Counted from the first letter of the stretch, positions 13,121 to 25,200 are shown. The stretch is DNA of 64,000 nt from Monosiga brevicollis MX1 (GCF_000002865.3 NW_001865042.1:784213-848212), one strand, 5' to 3'. Translations and numbers: made by a program. Notes: generated by a model from the sequence alone, not told the origin.

Positions 13121-14965
13121 CTATTTTATGTCTGCGCACTGCACCTCGTCCATGTTGAAGGTCTCTACCCAGGAGCGCACATCACCGGCAGTCGAGGCGT
13201 TCTCGTCGTTGTCAAGCGTATCAGTGGCAGGGGATAAGAGAAACTTGCCCAGGGCCGAGTTAGGGCCTGAGTCTTCAGGCAACGAGTGTAAGCGCTCCAG
13301 CTGGACCTGACTACCATCAACCTGGAGCACGCGCGCCACCTGCGAAAGGAGCGAAAGTGGGAACCCATGGACAAGTTGGCGAGAAATCAGTCAACATGAA
13401 ACATAAAAACAAAAAACAAAACAAAACACGAATAGGTAGGGCACATGGTAAGAATTCAGGTGCTTTTGTTGGGTGGGAGAAGTCTAGCCACAAACCTTGG
13501 TGTCGGAGATGCGAGGCATGCAGTCAGCACCAAGTTCCAGTTCCTTGAAGGCGAGAATGTCATCGACTTGTGTGGGTCGGATCAAGGGCTGCCAGCGATA
13601 TTGCGCCAGGATGGTTGCAACTGTGGGCAAGGCTGGCTCAGATGGTGTCCGAGTGACGGATGCAGTTGTTGCTGCGGCTGCCGGCGCCGTGTGACTAGAA
13701 GCTATGCGTGCCGTGCTTTCGGAAAGTTGTGTTGGGACGTTGCTGCTGGCGGTCATGTCCGCATGGCGAGTCCGGGGAGGGTTTGAAGCCTTTGATGGCT
13801 GCTTTTGCTGCTGAGGCAACTTTTTGTGTGCTGATGCCTCTTGAGTTGTTTGATGAGCTGGAGGCTGCTGAAACTCTTGTTTGTTTGATTGCAGCTCCTG
13901 TTGTGGCTGAGGCTGTGCTTCTTGTAGTTCTTGTAGTTCTTGTTGCTGTTGCTGTTGCTGTTGCTGTTTGGCTTTGACTTTGCGCCCAGCTTTGTAGCAA
14001 CACAAGTTTGCCAGACATGAGCACCCACGTATCATCAAGCAACAGTTCACCCACAACTGAAACAGGCTTACCTCGACGACCACGCCGTGTCTTCTTGGTC
14101 GCCTTAGCATCCGTCATTGGCGTTTGGCTGGACATTGGTGTGTCGGAAGCCGCTGCGTGACGTACCCGCTTTTGCGCAGGCGATGTCTCCGCCACACTCG
14201 TCGACTTGCCAGAGGGGGCAGGGTCACACTGCAATGCAGCAGCAGGGGTAGATGCTCGCCCTTGATCCGTTTCGGGTTCAGAATCCGAGGAGGCAGAAGA
14301 ATCTGAGCTGAGGCTAGACTCGGAAGAATCTCTACTTGAAGGCGCTCGGCGCTTTGCGGCGCGCAGCCCTTGGGTACGCCGTTGTGACGGTGTATCAGCT
14401 CGGGCCGGCGGCCAACCACGAGGGCTGCCCCAAGCTGAATCACTCTGTAGGAGGCTCTTAGATCCCTCTGCGACCATCAGCGCCGCTGGAGACCAGACTG
14501 AGCCCAACAACTGCTCATAGATGAATTTCGTAGCCACCCTATTAACCACAACAATAGCGAGGAAGCAAAATTAGGCCTGTCACAGGGTTTGGAGTGTATA
14601 CAGCTGGGCGCGCTTTGAGCTTGCCCGCACAAAACCCTATCATCAGCCCAACAAACTTCCGAGGGAGAGAGAGAGAGAAAGAGAGAGAGCGCGCGCGCGC
14701 GGTGCGGGGGAGCCAAAACCCACACAAGATGGGAACCGTCAGTGAGCAAGCCTTCGAGGGGCAGGCGATCAAGAAGAGCACAGCCCTGCAAGCAGAGGCA
14801 GACATCACGCTCCCGAAAGGCACGCTTGGTCATCCGCCTAATGCGCTTCTTGAAGCTCTTGACTGTCGCCCTCGAGCTCAGCTCACAGGGCACGATGCAG
14901 GGGGGCAGGCGGATCCCCACAAAATCGAGTCGCACTCGCACGTGGGTTGTCGAAGGTGCCGCCAT
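13121..14965 (-). CDS. COIL: Coilin homologue (Cajal body scaffold)
   Basis: Start is ATG at 14965 in a good context (ACCATGGCG). The N-terminal exon begins MAAPSTTHVRVRLDFVG and continues VKSFKKRIRRMTKRAF, CLCLQGCALLDRLPLEGLL and DGSHLVWV. This matches the coilin N-terminal ubiquitin-like self-association domain (VRLRLQF start, LYLEGGLLPP-like segment). The second exon is disordered, with an acidic Ser-rich tract (SSRDSSESSLSSDSSASSDS), typical CK2 sites, and a basic KATKKTRRGRRG. The third has a KVKAK cluster and a polyglutamine tract, then IRPTQVDDILAFKELELG. This joins ARVLQVDGSQVQLERL, and together they match the coilin C-terminal Tudor-like domain (GDxIAFKxLEL...). Stop TAG at 13121. 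Vertebrate coilin organises snRNP and snoRNP maturation bodies. Overall identity is low, so the call rests on both terminal domains in the right order. Its 5' end faces KMT5A 253 bases away. Confidence 0.78.
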
Positions 14966-15218
14966 GGTTGCGTCACCCTCACCTCTTGTCCCAGCTGCTT
15001 CACGTCCACCAGTCGGTACAACTTGAACACCAGGCAAAGGACTAGCGGCCTCGTGTGGAGAAGCAGCGATGCCCTCACGAGTGCTAATGGGTTTGCTCTG
15101 TCTCTTTATTTTGGCGGGAACTTGCGGGAATTGTCGACAGGACAGCAAATTTTGAATTGTTTTCAAGCTCAAAATCAAGAGTATAATTTTTTGAATAGTG
15201 TGGGCGCCAGAACTTAAA
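14966..15218. promoter_or_regulatory. Short bidirectional promoter between coilin and KMT5A
   Basis: Only 253 bases separate the two divergent start codons, so core promoters and both leaders must lie here or overlap the genes. The right half is AT-rich (around 15130-15215) and contrasts with the GC-rich surroundings. No classical TATA box is certain. Confidence 0.6.
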
Positions 15219-16695
15219 ATGGCGCCTCGTTCCCAGCGACGTGTGGGCAGTCGAGCCGCTGAATCGGCGACCAAGCCCACGGAGCAGTCTGTGGCGATGG
15301 CGCGTCGGGATGACGCCGTCGTGGAGGCGGCCGAGGTGGAGGACCTTGCAAATGCCGAGTATGTCCCACAGTGCCTTTCCCACCGCCCTCTTACCGCCAT
15401 GCTCACTCTCACCTGATTCACGTGAATGATGCTAGCTCGGCATCCGGCTCACCCAAACTCATGGACGAGAAGCACATCGCTGCACCCCCGCGCTCGCCGT
15501 CGCCCGTGCGCGAGGATCAGATTGCTGCAACAGAAGGTGTTGGTGCTGACCAAAGCACTGCAGCACCAGCTGCGGAAGTGACGCCCCGTAAGAAGCCTCA
15601 GCCCACCCCAACCAGAGGCCGCGTGCGCTCTCGACGCCGCTTGCCCACTGAGGCCATTGAGCCCCCCGCCACCAAAGCGGTGCCATCAGCTCCCAAATCA
15701 GCCAGCACCAACGAACCAGAAAGCACTCTTGCCACCACCGCCAAAGAGACGACGACAGTTGATGTGCAAAAGGCAGAAGCCGGGCGCCTTGCGCCCTCCC
15801 CGCCTGCCACCCCTATTGATTCGACCTGGCCGGAGATTCCACCAGAGCCCCTGACACCCCGCCGTAGCGCGCGTAACCGAGCCCGCATTGTCGATGTGAG
15901 TTCGAGTCTTGCGCCTTTTTTTTGAAGCGTTTCAGCGCGTGTTCTATGGTTCGCTTTGCATCGTGCCTCACGCCCATGTGCCCGCCGGCTAATCGATGGC
16001 CCATACGGCGTCTTAGGAGGAAGAGCGGGCAAAAAAGATGATTCGTGAGGGCCGTGATACTGAGGAGCTGCTAGTTGTGGAGATGGATGCCAAGGGCAAA
16101 GGGGTACTTGCGGGTAGAGCCTTCCGTCGAGGCGAATACGTGTGTGAGTATGCCGGTGAGCTGATCGAACTGGAGGAGGCTCACCGACGCGAGGAGCGCT
16201 ACCGAACCGAGGCCACTGCCAAGGGCCTGGATGAAATGATGTGCTACATGTATTTTCTGCGTCACAAGAGTCGTACTTACTGGTAGGTTGTTTGGATGCC
16301 TGTTGGCTCCTGAGGCGAAGGTCTTTCGCCGCCTCTGTTGAACGGCCGGTCCGTTGAGGTGCTCAATGTCACATCCTCTGATACATCCCATGCCCCCTGC
16401 TGGCTCTCCATAGCGTTGACGCCACTCAGACGGGTCGAGTCGGCCGCTTGATCAATCATTCCCGTGCAAAACCCAACTTGAAGACCAAGCTCTTTGTACT
16501 TGATGATCGCCCACACCTGGGTTTTATTGTAAAGCGGGTGAGTGCCGATTTGATCCCTGACGCTGTTTCCTTGAGAGCTCATCTGAGGTACGATTCCATC
16601 GCACTCAGGATATCGAGAAAGGAGAGGAATTGCTTTACGACTACGGCGAGCGCGACCCCGCCACTTTGCGCCAGATGCCTTGGTTGAAACAGTAA
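15219..16695 (+). CDS. KMT5A: Histone H4-K20 monomethyltransferase, KMT5A/SET8 type
   Basis: SET-domain enzyme of the PR-Set7/SET8 family, which adds the first methyl group to H4 Lys20. Known roles are chromatin compaction, replication licensing and mitosis. First exon from ATG at 15219 (MAPRSQRRVGSRAAE); the second encodes a disordered Pro/Thr/Arg-rich tail with RGRVRSRRRLP. The SET region follows: EEERAKKMIREGR, KGKGVLAGRAFRRGEYVCEY, YMYFLRHKSRTYC, then across introns VDATQTGRVGRLINHS (the NHS cofactor motif), KTKLFVLDDRPHLGFI, DIEKGEELLYDYGER, and a MPWLKQ-stop ending like human SETD8 (HPWLKH). The Cys of TYC-VDAT is completed across an intron (TG/C). Spacing and terminus match the SET8 subfamily rather than other SET proteins. 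Confidence 0.93.
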
Positions 16696-17198
16696 TGGGT
16701 CAAGTTCAGAGCCCTGTTTGCATGAGAAGGCATGTGTGTGTGTGTGTGTGTGCTTGGAGGATTGGAATATGCGGCGAAGAAAGAAACCAGAGATGTGTCA
16801 ATAATCAAAGTTTTCGACAGACCAAGCGTTATCGAGATAACCTGTTGTCGTGCACACAACGTGGCTGGGTATTTTTATCTATGAATTTCTGTCGTCAAGC
16901 AACCGGGCTAGGGTGATCAGGTCCAGAATTTCCAAGAAACAGACAAACGAAATCGACACGGAGGGAGGCCTTCAACGCAATGAACCAGGCGTCTCCTACA
17001 CGGATGGCTGCAACCGCGTTAATACAGCCAAAGAGAAAGAACACAAGAGCTGGCAGCAGAAAAAGCACAACCAAAGGCACTCCAGGGCCACGTGATGGCA
17101 TCAAGGGTACCCAGGTGTAGATGCGTTGACTAGAGAGGCGTGCACGAGCCAACAGCACGGGCCTGAGAACAAAGGAGTGTGCGGCGCAGCTAAAATCG
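16696..17198. other. Convergent spacer between KMT5A and ATP6V1D
   Basis: Tail-to-tail spacer holding both 3' ends. It contains a GT dinucleotide run at about 16734-16752. No conserved reading frame was found on either strand. Confidence 0.55.
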
Positions 17199-18824
17199 TT
17201 AAAACAGAATGTCTTCATCCTGATCCTCGTTTGCGAGACTTGTGGGCTCCTGCGCAGAGGCCTCGTTCTGTTGCTCGCCGGCTGTGAATTGAAGCAGTTA
17301 TTTTTTTATTTAGGTGCGTGAGAATGGTCGCAAATGAGCATCTCAATCTGGGTGGGAGAGAAAACACAGCCGGAAAAGGACACAAACCCTGGGCGGCGGC
17401 AAGTGCGGCAGCAGCTTCCTTGCGCTCCTTAATTTGGGCCTTCTTCTCCTGAATTTTCTTAAGACTATACCAACGACCAAAAAAACAGTGGAAATGGCAG
17501 CCAAGGATGAGCAAGACCATGAGGGCAGAGAATTTAAAAGCCATAAAAAAAATTTAAAAAAAAAAAATTCACGACACTGGAGCGGAGGGGCATCAGGGAG
17601 CTTGCGAATACGCACCGATAAAACTCCTCGCGCTCGCGCTCGTCCAGTTCCGAGGCAATGTAGCTGAGTGTTCGCTCAATTTGGGGGATGATAACGTGCT
17701 CGATGGCATTGACACGACGGTTGGTCATCTTGATCACCTCATCCAGGGTGACGAAGGATGTCTACGCGTGCCATACCATGCCACACACATGTCAATGTCA
17801 GATGGGGAAGTGCTACTGGAACTTATTGTGGGTTGTGTTGACTCAGAAAGGCAACAAAGTAGGGTGACTTTTCGGCCTGAGCAGCTAGGCAACGCTGAAC
17901 AGACCTGAAGCGAAGCGAGTTCGACCAGCAGCTTGACAGCCTCCTGCCATGAGGCCTTGCAGTTCTGAATGACCTGACCACCGCGAGCCAGACCAGTAAG
18001 ATCGTTACTGACGGTGCCATCCGTGTAGTGCTCAAAGACGGGCAGTTGAACACCTGTGCAGGATGGTTCCAGAGGGGCGGCGTGGTTGAGAACCCATTCA
18101 GCTTCACAGTATGCAAGAAGGCGGGTGTTCATGTCTCCGTGTATGCCCCTGAATGCAAGCAAGGTACGAACCAGCCACGTTGTCCTTCTGCGCCCGCACG
18201 CGCATGGTAGCCTTGTTCACATTCTGAAGCACCGTCGATCTGAATGATCGGCCGTGTTAGAGGGGGGGCACGAAGCCACATCGCCATGAGTGAAGATCTG
18301 CCTGGCACGCCTTGGCACCTTGACTCAAAACGGTCGCCACGATTGCCCTCGGTTGACGCACCCAAAGTTGCCGGCGTGGAACTGAGCCGAGGCCAGAGAA
18401 AAGGCGCCCTTGCGCATCACCTCACCCATCAAAGTCTTGTTCTGTCATGGCACAATGAGAAATTGTGAATCAGTCTGCTCACTTCCTTCTCCAGGACTTT
18501 GGCCGGCCAAGTCCAAAGCCACCATGGCGTACCTTGACGATCTGGCGGAGGACGGCGCGGAAACGCAGAGTAAGGGCATCGGCCTTCTTCTTGAGCAGGC
18601 TATGGCCCTTTTTGGCACCCTTGAGGCGGAGCTTCATCTGCGTCTGCGCCCTGTGGACCGAGTCGAGGAGTGTGAGGAGTGGGTGTGGCGGAACGGAGGC
18701 AGAGGCAGAGGCAGAGGCAGAGGCAGCTGAGCCTCGTCTTGGTATTGGTACATTGTAGGAGTCAAGGAATGAATACGTACATGCGCGACGGGAAAACATT
18801 GATCTTATCGCCTGAACCGGACAT
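17199..18824 (-). CDS. ATP6V1D: V-type proton ATPase subunit D
   Basis: Central rotor-shaft subunit of the V1 sector, coupling ATP hydrolysis to proton pumping into endomembrane compartments. The first coding exon is 44 bases (18781-18824: [14 protein letters not shown] plus AT) and completes its Met codon across an intron to [20 protein letters not shown]. Next come [77 protein letters not shown], and the signature [20 protein letters not shown] or its equivalent. [20 protein letters not shown] follows, and the C-terminal exon ends [10 protein letters not shown]-stop, a tail matching animal subunit D. The two long helices of the coiled coil are intact. Intron 1 contains a hexamer repeat. Confidence 0.96.
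18696..18726. repeat. (GGCAGA)n hexamer repeat in ATP6V1D intron 1
   Basis: Five or so copies of GGCAGA/GGCAGC lie within the first intron of the V-ATPase subunit D gene. The same hexamer on the same strand relation occurs in the coding start of the PARP gene (63788-63838), where it encodes Glu-Ala repeats. Here it is spliced out. Confidence 0.7.
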
Positions 18825-19938
18825 GGTTCTGGTGTGGGGGAAACCAAAGCTACAACCGAGGTGCGGGAGTGATGTTCGGGTGAGCAATCTGCACTCATGT
18901 TCGCTGGGGTTTATGAATGATCAAATCGAAGAGCTGAGAACCAAACACAAGGACAAGTGCACACTGAAAAAAGTAGGCACTGGGTTTTTCAGTGTGCAGT
19001 TGGAGCAAACGCGAGGAACAGTCACGTCTCTGGTGATCAGAGCCACGCCCGAGAATGGACGACCAAACAAGGGCAGTGCTCCGAGACCAGTGCGCGCGCG
19101 CGCTGGTGTGCCCGAACAGACTCGACGCTAGCGCACAAGGGTGGGGAAGCGACCCCTGTGCCGCAGCTACCACGACCTTGGTGGCAATTATCTCAGCTGT
19201 GCGTCCTGTTGCTCCCTTGGACGACACTCGCACGCTCACACTCAACACGCGCGCTCAAGGATATCCTCCAGAACAGAACGAAAGGCATGGCTGGAGGAAG
19301 CACCGCATGTGGGCGCAACCCAAGCAGCATTGGCTCAGGGCGGTCCATCTGAAGAGGTCAACAAGTACCTGCTTGTGCGTAAACGACGGCCTCAGCGGAA
19401 TGAGCACCCTTGAAGGCAAGGCAGGCAGTCGACGCCAAATGACAACTGGCACCACCACCGGGAAAAGTCAAAAAAAAAGAGAGAGAGAGAGAGCAGGATC
19501 AGCTCAAATGGTGGTGTGTGTGTGTGTGTGTGTTTNCCNGTCTCTCTCTTCCTTTGTCTCATGTTCCCCTCTCTCTTCTCTCTCTCGCTTCCNTNTGTTT
19601 TCAGCATGTGNTGTGGTGTGGGTTGCGTTCTTGGAGTGATACACACACACACACACACACACCTTTCGCCTTGAGGATCACTGGTGATTTACCAAGTGTA
19701 AGAGCCCTGGTAGTTCATTTATTATCGTACAACACCTGTTGCGTGCAACTGTTTGACAAGGGGCTGGCTGGCGCTCAAGTGGTCGTGCGGTGTCTCGGTG
19801 CTTCGGTGCGCTTGCAGCGGCTTACTTCCTGCAGCTGCTCAAGGGCGGGCTTTGAGGGTTTGGTGTGGTACGATTTGGCAGAAGAAAAAAAAAAAAAGCT
19901 CGAGGCCGTTCCTCCATCAGCTGAAGCACTGCCCAATC
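18825..19938. other. Divergent spacer with microsatellites and ambiguous bases
   Basis: Both 5' flanks of ATP6V1D and of the small membrane-protein gene lie here. It holds GA (19482-19493), GT (19512-19533), CT-rich and CA (19641-19662) runs. Five single unresolved bases (19536, 19539, 19593, 19595, 19611) sit between the GT and CA runs, which is typical of poor reads through microsatellites. No coding exon could be supported. Confidence 0.55.
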
Positions 19939-20454
19939 ATGGACGCCAAGAGCAAGGCCGTGGCGCCTGAACTTCACACCCCAATTCTGTCAGAGTCTTG
20001 GATCCGACGCTCGCGCCGTGCTCAGCCCGTCTTGCTCGTCGGTACGGCAGACCAAACGCAGCATTCTGCCTGCCCTGAAATGCAGCTCATTTTCTCATTG
20101 ATGTTTCCTTGTTCTTTCTCATACCGTTCTCGGTCTTGCCCCGGACCCTTGGGCCTTTGTGCGTGCTGTCATGGATCCAGGGTCCATCGTGTACTTTGCC
20201 CTCTTCCACGATTACGGCTACGAGGATCATTGCTTCCAACCGGTACGCTATAGCAGCACCCCAAGCACATTTCATATGTGGTCGCATACACGCTCTTCCC
20301 TCAGTTTACCCAGGCTTTACTTTATGGCTCATCACGAATACACCTTGGCATGGTCTAGCTGCGCCAAATCTATCGAGAGCAGCGTGACAAGTTCTTGACA
20401 CCGACGGCCGAGGAAGAGCAGCTAATCAAAGCGCGACAAGCCAAGCGAGATTAA
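19939..20454 (+). CDS. Small one-pass membrane protein, unknown function
   Basis: A three-exon reading of about 86 residues. Exon 1 begins at ATG 19939 (MDAKSKAVAPELHTPI) and runs to SWIRRSRRAQPVLLV before GTACGG. Exon 2 starts after CCAG with GSIVYFALFHDYGYEDHCF and ends QP before GTACGC. Exon 3 after TCTAG reads LRQIYREQRDKFLTPTAEEE and ends KARQAKRD-stop. The joined LLVGSIVYFALFH forms one short hydrophobic helix preceded by RRSRR (positive-inside) and followed by a charged helical tail rich in Arg, Gln, Glu and Lys. Size and layout resemble small respiratory-chain subunits or assembly factors, but I recognise no family and assign no function. Intron signals and frame are consistent across both joins, which argues for a real gene. 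Confidence 0.6.
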
Positions 20455-20753
20455 ATCCTGGCTGCGCTTTCCCTTCCCCCCTTTTGCCCCCAGGCTGTGG
20501 TTGGGGACGGGCGGGACTTTGTCTTGCTGGTTGTTTAAAAAAAAAAAATCTCCCTCACCCGACCTTCTTGACCTCTTGTGTTTTTGCCTCCACAGGCAGG
20601 CGCTACGCGCCCCATCTTTGCTCCGACCAACGTGTGACGTGTGTGTTTTTTTTCTTCTCGATTGCTGATAAACTCTGACATGGGTTTTCTGGACTATATG
20701 AGCCTTGCTTGACCCACAGTGCGGTCATTCAATCGAAAGCCGGCCTCAACAGC
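20455..20753. other. Convergent spacer
   Basis: The 3' ends of the small membrane-protein gene and of the minus-strand dehydrogenase meet here. It holds an A-run near 20537-20549 and T-runs near 20647-20654. No gene was seen. Confidence 0.5.
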
Positions 20754-21863
20754 TCAGGGCTCGAGACGGCGATCATCGCGAAAGAATGCACCGTTGAGCT
20801 CCTCGTAGGCCTGTTCCGGCGCCTGTTGCATCCGTCGCAACTGCCACATAAGCGAGCCTGCACCTTGCTCAACCGTGCGATGCGCCTGCGGGCCGCCCAT
20901 ATCCGTCTAATGCCCCAGTGGAACACCACCAAACGTGAGACCACGAGAGATCTTGCCTCCTCTTCCAAAACGGATGCACGATCAATCGCTGTGCGCAAAG
21001 CAGCCTACCCACATACATACCTGTACCCAGCCAGGGCAGACGCAACTAAAGCAAATACGCTGCTTTTGCATGGCAGAGTCCATAGCCCAGAGCTGTGTAG
21101 CGCGGATTAACATGGCCTTGGTCAGACGATAGGCGGGCACGTTGACCTTTTGATACTCCTCATTGGGCTCGAATTCCAAGCTAGCGAGTTCATCGATGCT
21201 GGCCGCCCGTCGTAGTCGCGAGACGTAGGGTTCAAAGTTGCATGTCAACTGTCCGTAGCCACTGACAACGTTGAGCACATGTGACCCAGGCGTGCACAAC
21301 GGAACCATGTGCTGTACGACATGCGCAGGACCCAGAAAGTTGGTGGTTTTGTGTCGCTCAAAAGCAGAGGCCGTCCAGCCCTCCTCGAATATGCCCGCGT
21401 TGTTCAGGATGGTGTCCAGCTGTGCTCCGATTCACCACCATTCACCACCAATGAGTTGGGGGGTGGGGGTTCCTTGCGTTTTTCTTTTTGTGCTCGCCAT
21501 CCAAGGGGTAACAATGGCCACCTCACCTGGACCTGCTGTGCCCGCAGCTCGGTTGCGGCCGTTCGGATGCTGTGCTCCGACGACACGTCCAAAGCCAGTG
21601 GCAAGGCCTGAGCTCCGGGCGGTGCAGTTTCGAGCAGCTCACGAGTCGCTGACTCAGCTTTTACCTGCACGCGAATCGTTTAGCAACTGAGGCCTCCGAC
21701 CAACTGCAGCGGCCGCACGCACGTCAGTTTGCATGCCACCTACCTGTGAGCGCGCTGATACCACAATAGCACGTCCCATTTGTAGCAAATCCACAGCCAC
21801 TTGCCGCCCAATACCGCGGTTTGCACCCGTGATAAGTGTGTATGTCGGGCTTCCTGCTGCCAT
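20754..21863 (-). CDS. Short-chain dehydrogenase/reductase, carbonyl-reductase-like
   Basis: NAD(P)-dependent oxidoreductase of the classical SDR family. Start ATG at 21863. MAAGSPTYTLITGANRGIG carries the TGxxxGxG dinucleotide loop. Next come VVSARSQ, ALPLALDVSSEHSIRTAATE (cofactor Asp-Val) and LDTILNNAGIFEEGW with the NNAG motif. The catalytic Ser is in HVLNVVSGYGQL and the YxxxK pair in VPAYRLTKAMLIRA. Then CVCPGWVQ leads across an intron to a MGGPQAHRTVEQGA-type segment, where TxMGG and Ala-rich spacing resemble carbonyl reductase 1 and plant menthone/salutaridine-type reductases. The C-terminus is RRLEP-stop. The substrate cannot be told from sequence. A long CAA-type repeat lies in the 5' leader. 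Confidence 0.88.
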
Positions 21864-21919
21864 GGTCGTGTCCTTCCTTGCCTTGACTTTTCAAAAGTGT
21901 CAAGCAGTTTTATTTTTGG

Positions 21920-22032
<113 letters not shown>

Positions 22033-22284
22033 TTACAGGAGTAGCAACAAGCTCGGCAGTTGAATTGCTCAAAGAACATCAAATCATCTCTTCAGCTACA
22101 AATTAGATCAGAACCTTGAGAATGGCGCATTCATCCCATGCTCTTGCTGATCCTACCCAGCAACATCAACAACAAACAAGCAAAAAGGCTTTGGGGTAGT
22201 TTGCTCTGCCATGTGGATTAACATGAAAAGAGGCCGAGAATCTGGCTGGCGCTGTGACGTCATGTGCCAGATCAGCCGGCCTTC

Positions 22285-25200
22285 TCATGGCATCGCTTCG
22301 CCAACCGTGGCGTAGATTGGTGTTTGGGCAAAGGGACGCCAGGTTTTGAGCTGCTCAAGGTTGGATAGAGCTACAAATTGGCCTGGGGAGTGCATGACAT
22401 CCACGACGTACAGCCCGTCGTCTGCCCCAAGGTGGTGCGACCAACACGGCAAATAATGAGTCGGTCCGTGTGGTCCCAGCACACCAGCAAGTCACAAGCA
22501 AGGTGGCAAGATAACGCACCAATAGACACGACGTTGTAGGCATCCTGAAATGCCCCGCGAACCAAGGCAGATGGGTGACCCATCATATCCATGACTGCCT
22601 TAAACATGAGGCAGCGCTCAGCGTAGCTGCCCTTGCCAAACTGCAACGACAGTCAAGTGCACATGAAGGCAGACAAAGCGTGAGAATGAGGCAGCATGCA
22701 TGAGATATGGCATGAGCTATGGCTAGGCCTGCAGGCATAACAGTACCTTGCCAATGGACACCACGTTGCTGCCCACGGCCTCCTTCAGCTCGGCCACGTG
22801 TAGATGGTTGGAAAATTTTGCCAGATCGTGAATCGCGACTGGTCCACCCATTCTACATGAAACGATATCAGCCGCAGTGGATCTGAGGATGACGCTTTAC
22901 CAGCCCACGCGTGTATCAAAGCGTACGCGAGCCTACCGAGAGGCGATGCTTTGAGCCAGCTGTCGCGAAATGTGCGCAAGAGTCAGGTCCTCCACCAGCG
23001 CCATGGACTGCTCAAAGGCTTCGACGAACCGAATCAAGTCGGTATCTACAGGACGGACATCTCCCTTTTGCTTGGTACGCACTGCGTTGATCACGATGAT
23101 CGGCCGTCGGGCATTAATGTCGTGTTGTTGATATTGCTCAAGTGATAACAGAAGCGTGGCATCTTTCTTTTGACCCGCATCGAAGAAAATGCCATCTAGG
23201 CGGTCGCGCATGTCCAAGCGGCCCGTGAGGGCGTACTTGGCGGTCGGGCTATACTGTAAGATGGCCGCGTGCGCTCGAGTGGCTGCCAGCGAAGGAAAGG
23301 GCAGCGAAGCATTGACACGCGTCAACACACGCAGCAGACCGGCCTGAAACATGCTCATGGCTAGCGGAGGTAATGGTGCGGCCATGGTAATGAGTTGGCA
23401 AGCCGCCACACGCAGGTCGCCGTTCGTCGTCGCTGCCAAGCGGCAGAGAGCAGGCTCAGCGTTCAGAGCAAGTAGCTCACGGCGTCGCGTCATTGACGTG
23501 AGAAGCACGCTCAGAGCGTTGAGCGCGTGCAGTTGGGCCGCCTCGGCACCCTCATAGTCAGCATTGAGCTGTTGCACGAGCGTGGACATGAGGTCATCGT
23601 GTGTGATGGACGCGTCCTGGACGGCCGCTGCGATCGCGGCACAAATGCCGGCGTGAGCTCCACGACACGCCAAGGTGTTCAGAATTTCTAGCCATCGCCC
23701 GAGGCAATGGGCTTCAGCAATTTGCTTGCGCGCGCCTTCACTATCGTGGCATAGAGCCGCCACGGCGCGACCAGCAGCTTCCAGCAAGGCAGGATCTGTG
23801 CTCGCAAACAATTTTGTCAGCCGGACAACGCCATGATGCAGAATGATGGCTTCGGCGTTGGATTTGCCCCGGGCCAGTGACGCCAGAGCATCGCAGGCGG
23901 GTGTGCTGATGGCTGGATTGATGGGCTGCTTTGGGTCCACGGGAAGAATGAGGACCACAATTTCCGCCTCCACCTTGGCATCAAACAGGACGCGTCGCAC
24001 TTCCGGAGAGGCCCCTGCTCGCGCAAAGCAGCGAAGGGTACCCGCAACCACCTCGGATACGTCGCTCTGCAAGTAGTGAATCATTGTACAAATTGGAGGA
24101 GCTTGGCCCTCAGGACCATGGCGGCACACGCGGTCCAAACCCTCTTGCTCGAACAACATGGACGTGAGAGCAGATAGCGCCTCCACATGTGCGGCCTTGT
24201 GCTCTTCTTTCGAGACGAATTGAATGATGGTTTCTAGGGTATCCGCCTCGTCTGGTAACAAGCAGGCGGATGCCAAGCATCAAGCACGGCACAGTGGGCA
24301 GCGCAAGGTCAGCAAGGAAAGGCAGAGATTTTGTTGATCAAATGATGGCGAGCAACTAGTTGCAGGCACGAGATGCAACGCGCCAATGGCATGACGTACA
24401 GAAGGCATTGCGAGAATCCGTGGCCAGGCAAGCTTGACCGATGATGCGCAGGACGAGGCGCTGGACCTCGCTGTAGTCGCTCTCCAGCAGGCCGGTGAGG
24501 CGCGGGATACCTGAAGCAAAGGAGAATATGCCAGTGTCAGAGATGGTGTCTGGTGACAAGCAAGTCTGTGCCAGCCCTGTGCAGCAGATCACAAACCGCC
24601 CGTAGTGTGAAAGTCTTGGCGCGCGTCGTGATCGGCCAAGAGGTGGGCGCAACAGCGCAGTGCATTACGTAACAGCACGGGCTCGGTCGTGCCGAGCGCA
24701 TTGACGGCCGTGCTCAGTAGTTGCTCACGGTACAGGCATCTTCGAAGCGTGTACTCGAGCGTCAGCGATGCACAGCAGCCGCTGCGGGAGGATGGCCGGG
24801 TGAGCGAAACACCAGTCTGCTGCATGGCAAAACAAACATGAGCAAACTACTGACAAGGCATTTTCCTGCATCACCACAGTGGCAGTTGGCTCGAGGCATA
24901 GCTTGAGGCCCTCGATGAGAGGGGTGAGATGCTCTTTCCGGGCAACGAGACGCGTCTTGTAGAGCTCCAGGAGGGTGTCGAGGACCATGGCAGCCTGCTG
25001 CTTGATCTCATCGCTCTCATGATGCAGTAGCTTGAGAATCTTGGGCACCGCCCCCGCTTGCAACACAAGCTCGCGGTTACCGTCGGCTATCAAAACGATT
25101 TGTTGATTTTCCACCCGCCCGCATGCCCGCACGCACGGTTAGCCTTTAATATGTGCAGAGGTGCAGCGGTGACGGAGTCATGTAGACGCGAGCGAATGAA

